Part shown: piece after piece, positions 1 to 8,522 of the stretch
How positions within the stretch are numbered: the stretch's first letter is position 1
Layout of the letters: the number at the start of each line of letters is the position of its first letter
Origin: Ignavibacteriales bacterium
Lineage (GTDB): Bacteria; Bacteroidota; Ignavibacteria; Ignavibacteriales; Ignavibacteriaceae
Length of the DNA stretch: 64,000 nt
NCBI GenBank assembly: GCA_020061995.1
Contig: JAGUXE010000166.1
Coordinates: 1-64,000, forward strand
Reading direction: 5' to 3'
Translations under genes and position numbers: made by a program
Notes under the pieces: model-generated
The model's input: the letters and a program-made list of their open reading frames with translations, nothing else
Database searches by the model: none
What the model was told of the DNA's origin: nothing

Positions 1-1916
1 GTATCAAAAATTCTATTTGCTTTATGTTCAAATGAAAATGAACGAGAACGGTCACCGAGATAGAGGAGTGTCCCAAGTTCTGTCCCGGTTCCAAATACAT
101 TTTCATCTCTAAAATCTAAATTCAACTGCGCTTTATTTTCGTTATCAACTTTAAATCCCATCCGAATAAGGGTTGAAACTTTCTCTGTAACGTTAATAAT
201 TATAAAGGAGGAGTCTTTACTTTTTTCCACCGAGATTATGATATTATCAAACAAATTGGTGCTTCGTAAATTACGTAAACCTTGCTGGATACTTTCATAG
301 TAGAAAATATTTCCTGCTTTCAGGGGAAATTCACGGGAAATAATAGTCTCTTCTGTAATTTTATTTCCTGCTATTTTTATTTGGGAAATGATTCCTTCCT
401 TAAAGTGAAGATATAGATGCCCCCGCTCAGGTTCAAAATGAAGCGAGTCTAATTCTGCTAATGTATAGCCGTGACTTCTAAACTTACGGATTATTTCTTT
501 GACTGCTTCGGCTACTTTTCCACCTGTGAAGGGTTGATTAAGTAGTTTATTTATTATCACATCTTCTGCTTCTGCGGTTTTAAAAAGATTTATGCCATCA
601 AACGAATACGAACGTATTAAAGGTTTCTTTTTACCTTCAAAACGAAGAATGGAATAGTCTTCATATTCATCAATCACTGCATAAATAGTTTCATATTCCA
701 ACGTTTTATTTATTTGATGTAAATCGAAAAGAATATCGACCGAAGAAACAGAATCTTTATTTACATATTTGGATAAATATTCACGACCAATCACGGATTG
801 TTCCGAAATTATTATTTTTTTGTAGAAAACTTCTTTTGATTTTAATCTTGATCTGAATAAATCATCAACCCGCTCTTGAATTTCATCAATTATTGGGAGT
901 GTTGCTTGATACCCCAATTCGATTAATGAATCTATTAATGTAAAATCAGACGCGAGTTTTTTATCGAGAATAGGGGTAATAACAAAATCAGCTTCATCAA
1001 GCTGCTCTTGATTAAGAAGTTTCATAGGGATACTAACAACTTGATCAGCCACAATCCAAGGGAATTCTAAAGATGCGCGCGGGTGTAAATCGCTTGTAGT
1101 ATTAACGGCAATAATTAAATCGGCCCCTTCACGTTTTGTTATTTCGACCGGAATGTTAGCGACTAAACCACCATCAACTAGAATTAGTGAATCATAACGA
1201 ACCGGCGAAAGAAAAAAGGTAACGCTTGAACTTGCTCTTAATGCTTGAGTTAATAATCCATCCTTCAACACATAAGGTTCACCCGTCTCTAGATTTGTAC
1301 TAACCGCACGAAATGGAATTGACAATTCATCAAAATTGTCCTTCACGGGAAATGGGGATTGTAATGCGAGGAGATTTAAATAATTAGAAAATTTTTGTCC
1401 GTCATTTATAGATGAGGGAAAAATGGGCTTAAATCCATCTAGTCGTAGAGCAATAATTGATTTGTCTTCCGAAAGCTTTTGATCCACAAAAAGATCACGC
1501 CGGTTAGTACTTCTATCTGAAGCAAGAAGGTCATTCCAGTTGGTTGTTCTTGCAATAGAATCGAGGTCATTAATATCATATCCCGCTGAATAAAGTCCGC
1601 CAACTATACTTCCCATGCTTGTTCCAACAATAAGATGTATCGGAATATTAGCCTCTTTCAATGCTCTTAAGACGCCTATTTGTGATAGGCCGCGTGAACC
1701 ACCACCACTCAAAGCGAGAGCAACCTTTGGCAGGTCTTCGGGTTGCTGACATGCTAATCCATAAGGAATATTTTTTGAAGTGTAGTTTAATTTAATAATA
1801 TGAGAGGTGCTTTGAGGGAAAGCAGTAAAACTTATGATGAAAAGAATTACTCCGAATTTTAAAATAGGAAAGGGGTGTTCAAAAAAAAGTTTAGTATAAA
1901 TCATAAAAATTTTCAT
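1..1916 (-). CDS. Patatin-like phospholipase with POTRA and outer-membrane barrel (partial, C-terminus outside window)
   Basis: The frame is open from an ATG at 1916 to the window edge (638 residues), so the C-terminus is missing. A signal-like segment (about residues 18-34) precedes a patatin domain with the oxyanion motif SGGGSRG (70-76), the nucleophile motif GTSMG (Ser100) and a DGG motif that supplies the catalytic Asp near 245. Residues from about 415 to 575 look like POTRA repeats (IRSYSFDG, ISQIKIAGN), and the remaining part starts a BamA/Omp85-type barrel. By family this is a PlpD-like type Vd autotransporter: the barrel sits in the outer membrane and exposes or releases a serine phospholipase/esterase. 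It lies 80 bp downstream of yidC with its own sigma70-like promoter. The assignment is firm; substrate and surface release are inferred. Confidence 0.88.
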   Translation of the reverse strand, partial: MKIFMIYTKLFFEHPFPILKFGVILFIISFTAFPQSTSHIIKLNYTSKNIPYGLACQQPEDLPKVALALSGGGSRGLSQIGVLRALKEANIPIHLIVGTSMGSIVGGLYSAGYDINDLDSIARTTNWNDLLASDRSTNRRDLFVDQKLSEDKSIIALRLDGFKPIFPSSINDGQKFSNYLNLLALQSPFPVKDNFDELSIPFRAVSTNLETGEPYVLKDGLLTQALRASSSVTFFLSPVRYDSLILVDGGLVANIPVEITKREGADLIIAVNTTSDLHPRASLEFPWIVADQVVSIPMKLLNQEQLDEADFVITPILDKKLASDFTLIDSLIELGYQATLPIIDEIQERVDDLFRSRLKSKEVFYKKIIISEQSVIGREYLSKYVNKDSVSSVDILFDLHQINKTLEYETIYAVIDEYEDYSILRFEGKKKPLIRSYSFDGINLFKTAEAEDVIINKLLNQPFTGGKVAEAVKEIIRKFRSHGYTLAELDSLHFEPERGHLYLHFKEGIISQIKIAGNKITEETIISREFPLKAGNIFYYESIQQGLRNLRSTNLFDNIIISVEKSKDSSFIIINVTEKVSTLIRMGFKVDNENKAQLNLDFRDENVFGTGTELGTLLYLGDRSRSFSFEHKANRIFD

Positions 1917-1955
1917 AATTAAACAAGTTCTTTGTCGAACAACCCTATTAAAATA

Positions 1956-1984
1956 ATTATACTGACCCAAATGATTAAAGCCAA
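1956..1984 (-). promoter_or_regulatory. Putative promoter of the patatin gene
   Basis: Read on the minus strand, TTGGCT (1984-1979) is followed after exactly 17 bases by a perfect TATAAT (1961-1956). The -10 box lies 39 bases before the ATG at 1916, in the short gap after yidC. The -35 box matches the sigma70 consensus at four of six positions. This rests on sequence pattern only. Confidence 0.4.
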
Positions 1985-1996
1985 TAAATAACTAAT

Positions 1997-3850
1997 TTAT
2001 TTTTTCTTTTTCTGTTGTGCAGATTTTGCATTATTCTCTGCCGCTTCCATCATCTTCTGCATAAATCCTTTTTTCTTGTTTGGATTTTTTACCGGTTCAA
2101 GAACAAGAGTCTTACTATTGCGATTAATATAAGCTTGCTGAGCAATGGAAAGAACATTAAACATGAAATAATACAAATTCAATCCCGAAGGAAAACTCAT
2201 AAATAAAAATGTTAACATTACAGGCATTAGATAAACAAGCATTTGCTGCTGAGGATCTTTAATGGTTTGCTTCTGCTGGATAAATGTTGTTATACCCATT
2301 AATAATGCAAGTCCGCTAATTTGACTTATTCCGAAAAGGGGTATTGCAAAACCTAAATCAAAAATAACATCAGGTTGTGAAAGGTCTTGAATCCACCAAA
2401 TAAAGGGCTGTTGACGAAGTTCAATTGCAGTTTGAAACAATCCCCAAAGAGCTATAAATATCGGCATTTGGAGAAGCATTGGTAAACAACCCCCTGCCGG
2501 ATTTACTCCGTATGTTGAATAAAGTTTCATCGTCTCTTTATTAATCTTTGCCGGATCCTCTTTAAACTTTTCTTTTAGTTCGGCAATCTTAGGCTGAAGC
2601 GCCTGCATCTTCTTCATTGATTGGAAACTCTGTTTTGTCAAAGGATACAAAACTATTTTGATGATCAAAGAGAAAATGATAATAACCAATCCATAATTGG
2701 AAATAAATAAGTGAAGGAAATTAAATAGTGGTAATAATACAAATTCCGCTATTGGTCTTACAATAAATTTTAATCCGAAGAAGCTGCCAAAGTCAACGAT
2801 TTTTTGGAGTTCACCCGGATAATCTTTTAATATTTTATAATCAACAGGCCCTATGAAAAGAGTAAAAGATTCCTTTTGTAAATCTGTTTCTTTAAAAGGC
2901 ATTTGAAGTCTTGCTGAATAGTATTCTCGAATTCCATTCCCGGGAAATTTTTTAGAGTAACCTTTTATATAAGCTCCCTCAACATTTGATGGATTCATCG
3001 GAACAATTACGGCGGCAAAATATTTATTCCTAATAGTTACCCAATCAACTCTGCCGTTAAAATCCTTTGAAATTTTTTCATCATCGTGCGGGGCATCTAC
3101 AATAACTTGTTCGTCACCATAGTGAACACTTGCGTTAGAGTAGGTTGCTTCATCGACTGAATTATGTTCTACAAATCTGATTCCGTTATCCCAAACAATA
3201 TCGTAAACATTATTGCTAATCAGTTTTTTCATTTTAACAAACTCTACATCAAACCTTGCATCATATCGATTTCCATAGAAAGTAAATCGCTTAACAATTT
3301 TACCTTCTACGCCGGCTTTGGTCTGATATTCAAGGACTAAAGAATCTTTTTCATTAATGACAAATCGGTTAAAAGTCTGATTCGATTCAAATTCTAGATT
3401 TGCTGTTGAGATTGCTTTCCCGTCTGAAGTTACGAAGTCTATATCAAGACTTCCGCCTTCAGCATAGTTTACAAGTTGAATATCTTTCTCATAAGGGGAA
3501 GCATTTTCCGGAAGATTATTCAAGTACCAGTTTTGAAATTCCTTTAAATAATATTTTTTTATTCTAGCGCCGCGACTGGTCATTTCAATAATTACCACAT
3601 CATTCTCTATGGTAATAATTTCTTCTGCAGATTCAGTCTTGCTGAAAAATTTACCATATGCTAGTGAATCTTTTCCCTCTTTTTTCTCTTGGACAGCATC
3701 AACTTTTTGAGGAACTGTTGTTTTTTCAATTACAGTTGAATCTTGCGCTTTGGCAGGTTCTTGGGGTGGTTGTGTTGGCGTAGTCATATAGAGCCAAACC
3801 ATCAAAATTATACCGATTAGTACGAACGCAAGTGTTGTCTGTTTATCCAT
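1997..3850 (-). CDS. yidC: Membrane protein insertase YidC
   Basis: This 617-residue protein is the YidC/Oxa1/Alb3 insertase, which places membrane proteins into the inner membrane alone or with SecYEG. It has the Gram-negative layout: an N-terminal membrane anchor (about residues 7-25), a large periplasmic beta domain (about 75-365) and five C-terminal membrane segments with the signature YPLTKQSFQSMKKMQALQPK and the GVNPAGGCLPMLLQMPIF stretch. A Lys (IIKIVLYPLT) stands where E. coli YidC has the groove Arg, a substitution I believe is common in Bacteroidota. The tail is lysine-rich (AQQKKKK), as expected for ribosome contact. It is the last gene of rpmH-rnpA-yidD-yidC and begins 17 bp after yidD. 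Confidence 0.97.
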   Translation of the reverse strand: MDKQTTLAFVLIGIILMVWLYMTTPTQPPQEPAKAQDSTVIEKTTVPQKVDAVQEKKEGKDSLAYGKFFSKTESAEEIITIENDVVIIEMTSRGARIKKYYLKEFQNWYLNNLPENASPYEKDIQLVNYAEGGSLDIDFVTSDGKAISTANLEFESNQTFNRFVINEKDSLVLEYQTKAGVEGKIVKRFTFYGNRYDARFDVEFVKMKKLISNNVYDIVWDNGIRFVEHNSVDEATYSNASVHYGDEQVIVDAPHDDEKISKDFNGRVDWVTIRNKYFAAVIVPMNPSNVEGAYIKGYSKKFPGNGIREYYSARLQMPFKETDLQKESFTLFIGPVDYKILKDYPGELQKIVDFGSFFGLKFIVRPIAEFVLLPLFNFLHLFISNYGLVIIIFSLIIKIVLYPLTKQSFQSMKKMQALQPKIAELKEKFKEDPAKINKETMKLYSTYGVNPAGGCLPMLLQMPIFIALWGLFQTAIELRQQPFIWWIQDLSQPDVIFDLGFAIPLFGISQISGLALLMGITTFIQQKQTIKDPQQQMLVYLMPVMLTFLFMSFPSGLNLYYFMFNVLSIAQQAYINRNSKTLVLEPVKNPNKKKGFMQKMMEAAENNAKSAQQKKKK

Positions 3851-3867
3851 AATACTTTATTACTTTC

Positions 3868-4077
3868 TTAAGTGAGCGGATCATAACCGCCTTTGTTAAA
3901 GGGATTGCATCTCAATATTCGCCAGATCGATTTTATGACTCCTCTAATTACCCCGTACTTTTCAAATGCTTGTTTGGAATATTCTGAGCACGTTGGATAA
4001 AATCTGCACGAGGGGGGAAATAAGGGAGAGATGAATTTTTGATACAACTTGATCAAAAAAATAAAAAAATAGCGCAT
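3868..4077 (-). CDS. yidD: Membrane protein insertion efficiency factor YidD
   Basis: This 69-residue protein carries the YidD family core: an amphipathic N-terminal helix ([18 protein letters not shown]) followed by [15 protein letters not shown] and [16 protein letters not shown], with the three conserved cysteines. YidD is a small inner-membrane-associated factor that helps YidC-dependent insertion. Its ATG directly abuts the rnpA stop codon (4078), and yidC begins 17 bp downstream, so it is probably translationally coupled. The length is usual for the family. Confidence 0.96.
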   Translation of the reverse strand: MRYFFIFLIKLYQKFISPLFPPSCRFYPTCSEYSKQAFEKYGVIRGVIKSIWRILRCNPFNKGGYDPLT

Positions 4078-4476
4078 CTAAATGCTGCTTCGAATTTTAG
4101 TTATAACATCTAACATCCCCGGAAATACATCTGACAGCTGTACAATGGGATTTCTTTTCTGATTCAAAAAGTAGGGGGAGAAAACAACCGCTAGCGAGAT
4201 ATTTTTTTCTATACATCTTTCTACCAACAAATACTTATTCACTCTGTAAGATTCTCTAAGCAGTCGTTTAACCCTATTTCTCCAAACGGCATTTCCGGTT
4301 TTTTTTGAAACAGCTTCCGTAACTTTAACCGGAATATTTTCCGTTTGATTTTCAACAACAAACAAAGCCTTTACTTTTTGATCATTAGAAACGATTAAAT
4401 TGTTCTGATAGTAAATAGCGTCAAAAAGTTTTTTGCTTTTTATTCTTTCCTTGCGGGAAAGCGTATATAGTTTCAA
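4078..4476 (-). CDS. rnpA: Ribonuclease P protein component
   Basis: RnpA is the protein subunit of RNase P and helps the catalytic RNA bind and cleave the 5' leader of precursor tRNAs. The 132-residue product begins with the typical LSRKERIKSKKLFDAIY and contains the RNA-binding RNR-like motif WRNRVKRLLRESYR near residues 85-98. It is slightly longer than many family members (about 115-120) at the C-terminal end. It starts 8 bp after the rpmH stop and abuts yidD, giving the conserved order rpmH-rnpA-yidD-yidC. Confidence 0.95.
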   Translation of the reverse strand: MKLYTLSRKERIKSKKLFDAIYYQNNLIVSNDQKVKALFVVENQTENIPVKVTEAVSKKTGNAVWRNRVKRLLRESYRVNKYLLVERCIEKNISLAVVFSPYFLNQKRNPIVQLSDVFPGMLDVITKIRSSI

Positions 4477-4484
4477 AAAAGTTT

Positions 4485-4628
4485 TTATTCGTCACTAACT
4501 GTTAATCTGTGTCTCCCTTTAGCGCGTCTTCTTGCTAAAACTTTTCTACCGTTTTTAGAAGCCATTCTTTCTCTAAAGCCGTGTTTGTTTCGTCTTTTCC
4601 GATTACTCGGTTGGTACGTTCTTTTCAT
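4485..4628 (-). CDS. rpmH: Large ribosomal subunit protein bL34
   Basis: This 47-residue, strongly basic protein reads [17 protein letters not shown] at its start and continues with the diagnostic [18 protein letters not shown] block, so it is ribosomal protein L34. The start is supported by GGAG about eight bases upstream of the ATG. It is the first gene of the rpmH-rnpA-yidD-yidC operon, and a Bacteroidota-type promoter lies just upstream. The co-transcription of L34 and RnpA is widely conserved. Confidence 0.97.
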   Translation of the reverse strand: MKRTYQPSNRKRRNKHGFRERMASKNGRKVLARRRAKGRHRLTVSDE

Positions 4629-4654
4629 TTGTTTTCTCCATTAATAAAAGAACA

Positions 4655-4685
4655 CAAAAATAATGTATCGGCTTAAAATAAACAA
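4655..4685 (-). promoter_or_regulatory. Putative promoter of the rpmH operon
   Basis: Read on the minus strand, TTG (4685-4683) is separated by 20 bases from TATTTTTG (4662-4655). This fits the Bacteroidota -33 TTG / -7 TAnnTTTG pattern, and the -7 box lies about 26 bases before the rpmH ATG. The region is AT-rich, so chance matches are possible. Confidence 0.45.
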
Positions 4686-4750
4686 TAAAAAGTTATTTTT
4701 TAGTTGAAAATGGTTTGACTTGCGTCACACGGGCTTAGGGTAAAAATTTA

Positions 4751-5860
4751 TCAGGTATTTGGGTTAGATTCACCATTTAGGAATTGGACAAAGTCCGTGG
4801 ACTGCTTTTTAATCGAAAACTTTGGTGATTTTGCAATATTGCTTTCTTTTTCTGAAAGAAGTTCCGGAGAAGCTATAAGTTTTATGATTAATTCGGTAAA
4901 TGAATCTTCATTATAAAAAAAAGCGAAATTTCTAAATTCTTTAAAATTCTTAAAAATTGAATGCATCAATAAAGCTTTTTGGGAATAAAAGGCTAGATTA
5001 AATGCTCCTGAAATACTTGTTTCAAGAAACGCTTTGTATTCAGAGGCTCCCGGCTGGATCAGGGGAGCAATAACTGTTGAACTGTTTAATAATTCAAAAT
5101 ATTTTTTGTTAGGCAGAAACTCATCATATAACTCAAAATATTCTTCGAGTTGATTTCCGGAAATCGTTTTACGTAATAAAATTCCCTCTTTAGTAGAAGC
5201 ATTTCCAAGGATACGAAAAACTACTTTACGTGGAATTTTATCTTTTTCTTTTTTCAAGATAGTTATTAACCCGAAATAATCTTTACGCGCAAATTCAATT
5301 CCCCCCGGAATGCAAATTATGAATTTGTCTTTAATCTCTGTTCTTGCTTTATCATATGGAAAAAAAATCGGATAAAACGAAGAAAAAGAAATCCCATCAA
5401 TTTTATTTTTATCAAAATATTTTAAAATATGATCACTTAAGGTAAAATACTTTTTTATTCTAGAAGAAATTATTTTTTGTGTGAAACTGGATAGCAGTTT
5501 TTCCGCTTGATGAATTATTCCAAAAAATTCTATTTTCTTAAAATAAAGGAATAGAATGGCGTTTCGTGTTTGAAGTCCGTGAGCTGTATTGAAAATAACT
5601 TTATTTATCTCATTTTTTTTGATGTATGCTTTAAGACTCTTCAATACTTTCCATTGTGATAAACCGGTAGGGATTTTCTGAATTGAATCTGCCTCAAAAG
5701 TATCGGCATTATTTCTTTCATGAATAAATAGGGAGACATTAAAACCATGTCTTTTCATAAAATGAATTTGCGAGTATATCAACTCACCGTGAGATGAGGT
5801 GAACTCCACAATTAAAACATTTTTATCTCTATCAGCTAAACGTAAAATTTGCTCAATCAT
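4751..5860 (-). CDS. Probable glycosyltransferase (GT-B/GT4-like)
   Basis: This 369-residue soluble protein has no confidently recognised family motif. The N-terminal half looks like a Rossmann domain with a surface-glycan transferase feel (FTSSHGELIYSQIHFMKRHG, then FNVSLFIHE). The C-terminal half has a second Rossmann-like start (FIICIPGGIEFARKDY) and a region resembling the donor-binding end of GT4 enzymes (VIAPLIQPGASEYKAFLET). I therefore call it a two-domain glycosyltransferase by fold pattern. Its ATG overlaps the preceding 50-residue gene by eight bases, so it is the last gene of the carbamoyltransferase operon. That setting suggests transfer of a sugar in surface glycan or lipid decoration. 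The substrate is unknown. Confidence 0.55.
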   Translation of the reverse strand: MIEQILRLADRDKNVLIVEFTSSHGELIYSQIHFMKRHGFNVSLFIHERNNADTFEADSIQKIPTGLSQWKVLKSLKAYIKKNEINKVIFNTAHGLQTRNAILFLYFKKIEFFGIIHQAEKLLSSFTQKIISSRIKKYFTLSDHILKYFDKNKIDGISFSSFYPIFFPYDKARTEIKDKFIICIPGGIEFARKDYFGLITILKKEKDKIPRKVVFRILGNASTKEGILLRKTISGNQLEEYFELYDEFLPNKKYFELLNSSTVIAPLIQPGASEYKAFLETSISGAFNLAFYSQKALLMHSIFKNFKEFRNFAFFYNEDSFTELIIKLIASPELLSEKESNIAKSPKFSIKKQSTDFVQFLNGESNPNT

Positions 5861-6005
5861 TTTTATTCAGCTTCTTTAAGATCTTTCGTTTTTCACGTGA
5901 CCGTTTATATAGTTTCCCGTCATCAATTACCTTCGAAGGCTTTTGTGGAACGGGAATTCGCTTTTTCGGTTTATCTACAACAATTATTTCTTTTGACTTT
6001 GCCAT
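5853..6005 (-). CDS. 50-residue basic microprotein, unknown function
   Basis: A short frame from the ATG at 6005 encodes 50 residues beginning MAKSKEIIVVDKPKKR and ending with RSREKRKILKKLNKND. It is strongly lysine/arginine-rich, with no membrane segment and no cysteine. The stop overlaps the start of the glycosyltransferase gene by eight bases, and the gene begins 18 bp after the DUF5989 gene. This spacing within a packed operon is the main reason to believe it is real. I do not recognise a family. It could be a basic adaptor for the neighbouring membrane proteins, but nothing in the sequence shows a function. Confidence 0.6.
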   Translation of the reverse strand: MAKSKEIIVVDKPKKRIPVPQKPSKVIDDGKLYKRSREKRKILKKLNKND

Positions 6006-6023
6006 CTTTTAAAACCTGTGTCA

Positions 6024-6182
6024 TTAAAAAATTGCATAAATGAAAGGAGCAAGAGCCGAGCCCTGGGTTAGGATTATCAATCCTCCTAACAATATCAGAA
6101 AAATTAGAATTGGTGCCAACCACCATTTTTTTCGTACTTTTAAAAACTGCCACAACTCTACCAAGATTGATAACTTTGACAT
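6024..6182 (-). CDS. DUF5989 family membrane microprotein
   Basis: This 52-residue protein starts MSKLSILVELWQFLKVRKKW and continues into one hydrophobic helix (LAPILIFLILLGGLIILT) ending GSALAPFIYAIF. This is the pattern of DUF5989, a small family that travels with SxtJ-like proteins and carbamoyltransferases. The basic RKKWW stretch just before the helix suggests an N-in topology. It begins 11 bp after the SxtJ-like gene. Function is unknown; a role as a small subunit of a membrane complex with SxtJ is inferred from the conserved neighbourhood. Confidence 0.85.
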   Translation of the reverse strand: MSKLSILVELWQFLKVRKKWWLAPILIFLILLGGLIILTQGSALAPFIYAIF

Positions 6183-6193
6183 ATTGTTATTCC

Positions 6194-6610
6194 TTAAAAC
6201 TGTCGTTCATAAAGTTCTTTTGAAAATTCTTTCTGCTCACGATAATTCCAGTATGATGATTTTTCTTTTTCAATTTTTCTATCAAGAAAATCTTTACCGA
6301 ATAATTTAGCTAATAATCCGATTGGTGTCATTACAATATAAAATAATATTCCCAGGATTAACCTGTTCATAAAATAACCGAGAACCACAGCAAAACTCAT
6401 CCAAATAAAATTTAGAGGTTTTAATAAAATCGGGAAAACTAATCCGCTCACCATTAATATTAATGATGCAATTCCCCAATAAATATATACAGAGTTATTG
6501 TTGTAAAAGAGCAAACCAGCGATTACAAATAAAACAATTCCGATAGTTATACCGAATTTCTTTAAGGCTGGTTTTGAGTTGTCTATGTTTTTAATTTCTT
6601 GAATAATCAT
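6194..6610 (-). CDS. SxtJ family membrane protein
   Basis: This 138-residue protein has about three to four membrane segments (FGITIGIVLFVIAGLLF, IYWGIASLILMVSGLVFPIL, and a pair around WMSFAVVLGYFMNRLILGIL). It ends in a cytoplasmic tail with SSYWNYRE, typical of SxtJ-like proteins. SxtJ was named from the saxitoxin cluster, where it sits next to the carbamoyltransferase SxtI. Here it also directly follows a carbamoyltransferase (11 bp gap) and precedes DUF5989. Its biochemical role is not established; an accessory role in carbamoylation of a membrane-linked substrate is inference. Confidence 0.85.
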   Translation of the reverse strand: MIIQEIKNIDNSKPALKKFGITIGIVLFVIAGLLFYNNNSVYIYWGIASLILMVSGLVFPILLKPLNFIWMSFAVVLGYFMNRLILGILFYIVMTPIGLLAKLFGKDFLDRKIEKEKSSYWNYREQKEFSKELYERQF

Positions 6611-6621
6611 AAATGTTCTTT

Positions 6622-8439
6622 CTAGTCAAGTACAAATTCTTTTTTCCAATTAACATCGTTTTGCAACGGTTTTTGTTCTCTTTTATTGAGAAGAAAATTT
6701 CCCATAATTAAGTAGTCGATATCTGTTCTCATAAAACACAAATAGGCATCGTAAGGAGAGCAAACAATTGGTTCACTGCGAACGTTAAATGAGGTATTAA
6801 CAATTACACCGCAGCCATATTTTTCATCGAAAGTTGAAATTAATTTATGGTATAACGGATTCGTCTCTTTGTGTACAGTTTGAATTCTTGCAGAATAATC
6901 GATATGAGTTACAGCAGGAATATCTGAACGGAGTATATTAAGTTTTTCGATTCCGAATAATTTTTTTTCATCATCGGACATCTTTTTTTGACGCTCTTTT
7001 TTTACATCCGCAACAAGAAGCATATAGGGGGATTCCTTTTCCAGTTCGAAATATTCCGAAACTTTTTCATAAATAACCGAAGGAGCAAATGGTCTGAATC
7101 CCTCTCTAAATTTTATTTTGATATTCATATCGGCTTGCATTTTTGCAGATCGCGCATCACCAATTATTGAACGTGAGCCGAGTGCACGTGGTCCAAATTC
7201 CATTCTGCCTTGAAACCAGCCGACAATTTTTTCTTCAGACAAAATATCGGCGATCCTTTCCGGAATTTCATCATCTTGTAATTCTATGAATGGGATATTT
7301 TTTGATGAAAGAAATGTTGCTATTTCACTCTTCGTAAATTCAGAACCAAGATAAGAACCCTTTTGTGAATCAGTTTTTCCATCCGCAATGCGTTCATTAT
7401 TTAAATATTTATACCAAATTGCCAAAGCTGCCCCCAAAGCTCCTCCGGCATCACCGGCAGCGGGTTGAATCCATATATTTTCAAAAGGACCTTCGCGCAA
7501 CAACTTTCCGTTAGCAACACAATTAAGAGCTACACCGCCGGCAAGGCAAAGATTTGTTTGCAATGTTTCTTTATGAACATGTCTCCCCATCCTCAAGACA
7601 ATTTCTTCAGTAACGTCTTGAACCGAACTTGCAAGGTCCATTTCTTTTTGAGTTAAATTTGTTTCGGGTACTCTTGGGTTCCCCCCGAATAATCTGTGGA
7701 ATTTGTCGTTTGTCATGGTTAAACCGGCTGCAAAATTGAAATAATCCATATTCAATTTGAATGAACCATCTTCTTTTAAGTCAAGCAATTCCGAATAAAT
7801 TAAATCAACAAATTTCGGTTCACCATATGGCGCAAGTCCCATAATTTTATATTCGCCGGAATTAACCTTGAATCCTGTATAATAGGTAAATGCCGAATAA
7901 AGTAGACCGAGTGAGTGAGGGAAATTAATATCTGCTATTATGTCAAGCTTATTTCCATTACCAACTCCAAAACTTGTTGTTGCCCATTCTCCAACACCGT
8001 CCATAGTGATGAAAGCTGCTTCTTGAAATGGTGAAGGATAAAATGCTGATGCAGCATGTGATTCATGATGTTCGGGAAAAAGAATTGTTCCCTTGAAATC
8101 CAATTTGCTGCGGATGAGTTCCTTCATCCACAATTTTTCCTTAATCCATAAAGGCATTGCTTTTAAAAAAGATTGAATTCCGATTGGCGCATATGATAAA
8201 TAAGTTTCCAAGATTCTTTCAAATTTCAGAAATGGTTTATCATAAAAAGCCACATAATCAATTTGTGAGGAATTTATGGATGCTTCTTTCAAGCAATATT
8301 CAATTGCTTTTGCCGGAAAATTGTGGTCATGTTTTTTACGTGTGAAGCGTTCTTCTTGAGCGGCGGCAATTATATTACCGTCTTTAATTAACGCTGCTGC
8401 GCTATCATGATAAAATGCCGATATTCCAAGTATGAACAT
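6622..8439 (-). CDS. NodU/TobZ family carbamoyltransferase
   Basis: The 605-residue protein matches the O-carbamoyltransferase family that uses carbamoyl phosphate and ATP to carbamoylate hydroxyl groups on sugars or natural products. It starts with the family hallmark MFILGISAFYHDSAAALI and QEERFTRKKHD. It carries the metal-binding PEHHESHAASAF and the ITMDGVGEW stretch of the Kae1-like N-terminal domain, and the C-terminal domain begins with the conserved FGPRALGSRSIIGDAR. Length is normal. It is the first gene of a five-gene minus-strand operon with SxtJ, DUF5989, a basic microprotein and a glycosyltransferase. The substrate is probably a surface glycan or glycolipid rather than a Nod factor or antibiotic, but that is inference. 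Confidence 0.93.
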   Translation of the reverse strand: MFILGISAFYHDSAAALIKDGNIIAAAQEERFTRKKHDHNFPAKAIEYCLKEASINSSQIDYVAFYDKPFLKFERILETYLSYAPIGIQSFLKAMPLWIKEKLWMKELIRSKLDFKGTILFPEHHESHAASAFYPSPFQEAAFITMDGVGEWATTSFGVGNGNKLDIIADINFPHSLGLLYSAFTYYTGFKVNSGEYKIMGLAPYGEPKFVDLIYSELLDLKEDGSFKLNMDYFNFAAGLTMTNDKFHRLFGGNPRVPETNLTQKEMDLASSVQDVTEEIVLRMGRHVHKETLQTNLCLAGGVALNCVANGKLLREGPFENIWIQPAAGDAGGALGAALAIWYKYLNNERIADGKTDSQKGSYLGSEFTKSEIATFLSSKNIPFIELQDDEIPERIADILSEEKIVGWFQGRMEFGPRALGSRSIIGDARSAKMQADMNIKIKFREGFRPFAPSVIYEKVSEYFELEKESPYMLLVADVKKERQKKMSDDEKKLFGIEKLNILRSDIPAVTHIDYSARIQTVHKETNPLYHKLISTFDEKYGCGVIVNTSFNVRSEPIVCSPYDAYLCFMRTDIDYLIMGNFLLNKREQKPLQNDVNWKKEFVLD

Positions 8440-8460
8440 AAATTACTTTTTTTAAAGTTA

Positions 8461-8497
8461 TTAAAAAGAAAGGCAGTAATACCAAATCACTGCCTTT
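8461..8497 (-). terminator. Intrinsic terminator after ugd
   Basis: AAAGGCAGT (8469-8477) pairs perfectly with ACTGCCTTT (8489-8497) across an 11-base loop. On the minus strand the hairpin is followed by CTTTTT, as expected for termination of ugd, whose stop lies 25 bases upstream. It separates ugd from the carbamoyltransferase operon. Confidence 0.75.
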
Positions 8498-8522
8498 TAA
8501 TCAGAACCTAAATATAAAAAAA

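Noticed and set aside
4485..4750. Origin of replication near rpmH
   Set aside because: The rpmH-rnpA block is often near oriC, but dnaA, dnaN and clustered DnaA boxes are absent here, so there is no support.
5971..6153. A longer minus-strand frame overlapping the DUF5989 gene
   Set aside because: It is out of frame with DUF5989 and with the 50-residue gene, both of which have better starts, spacing and sequence character.
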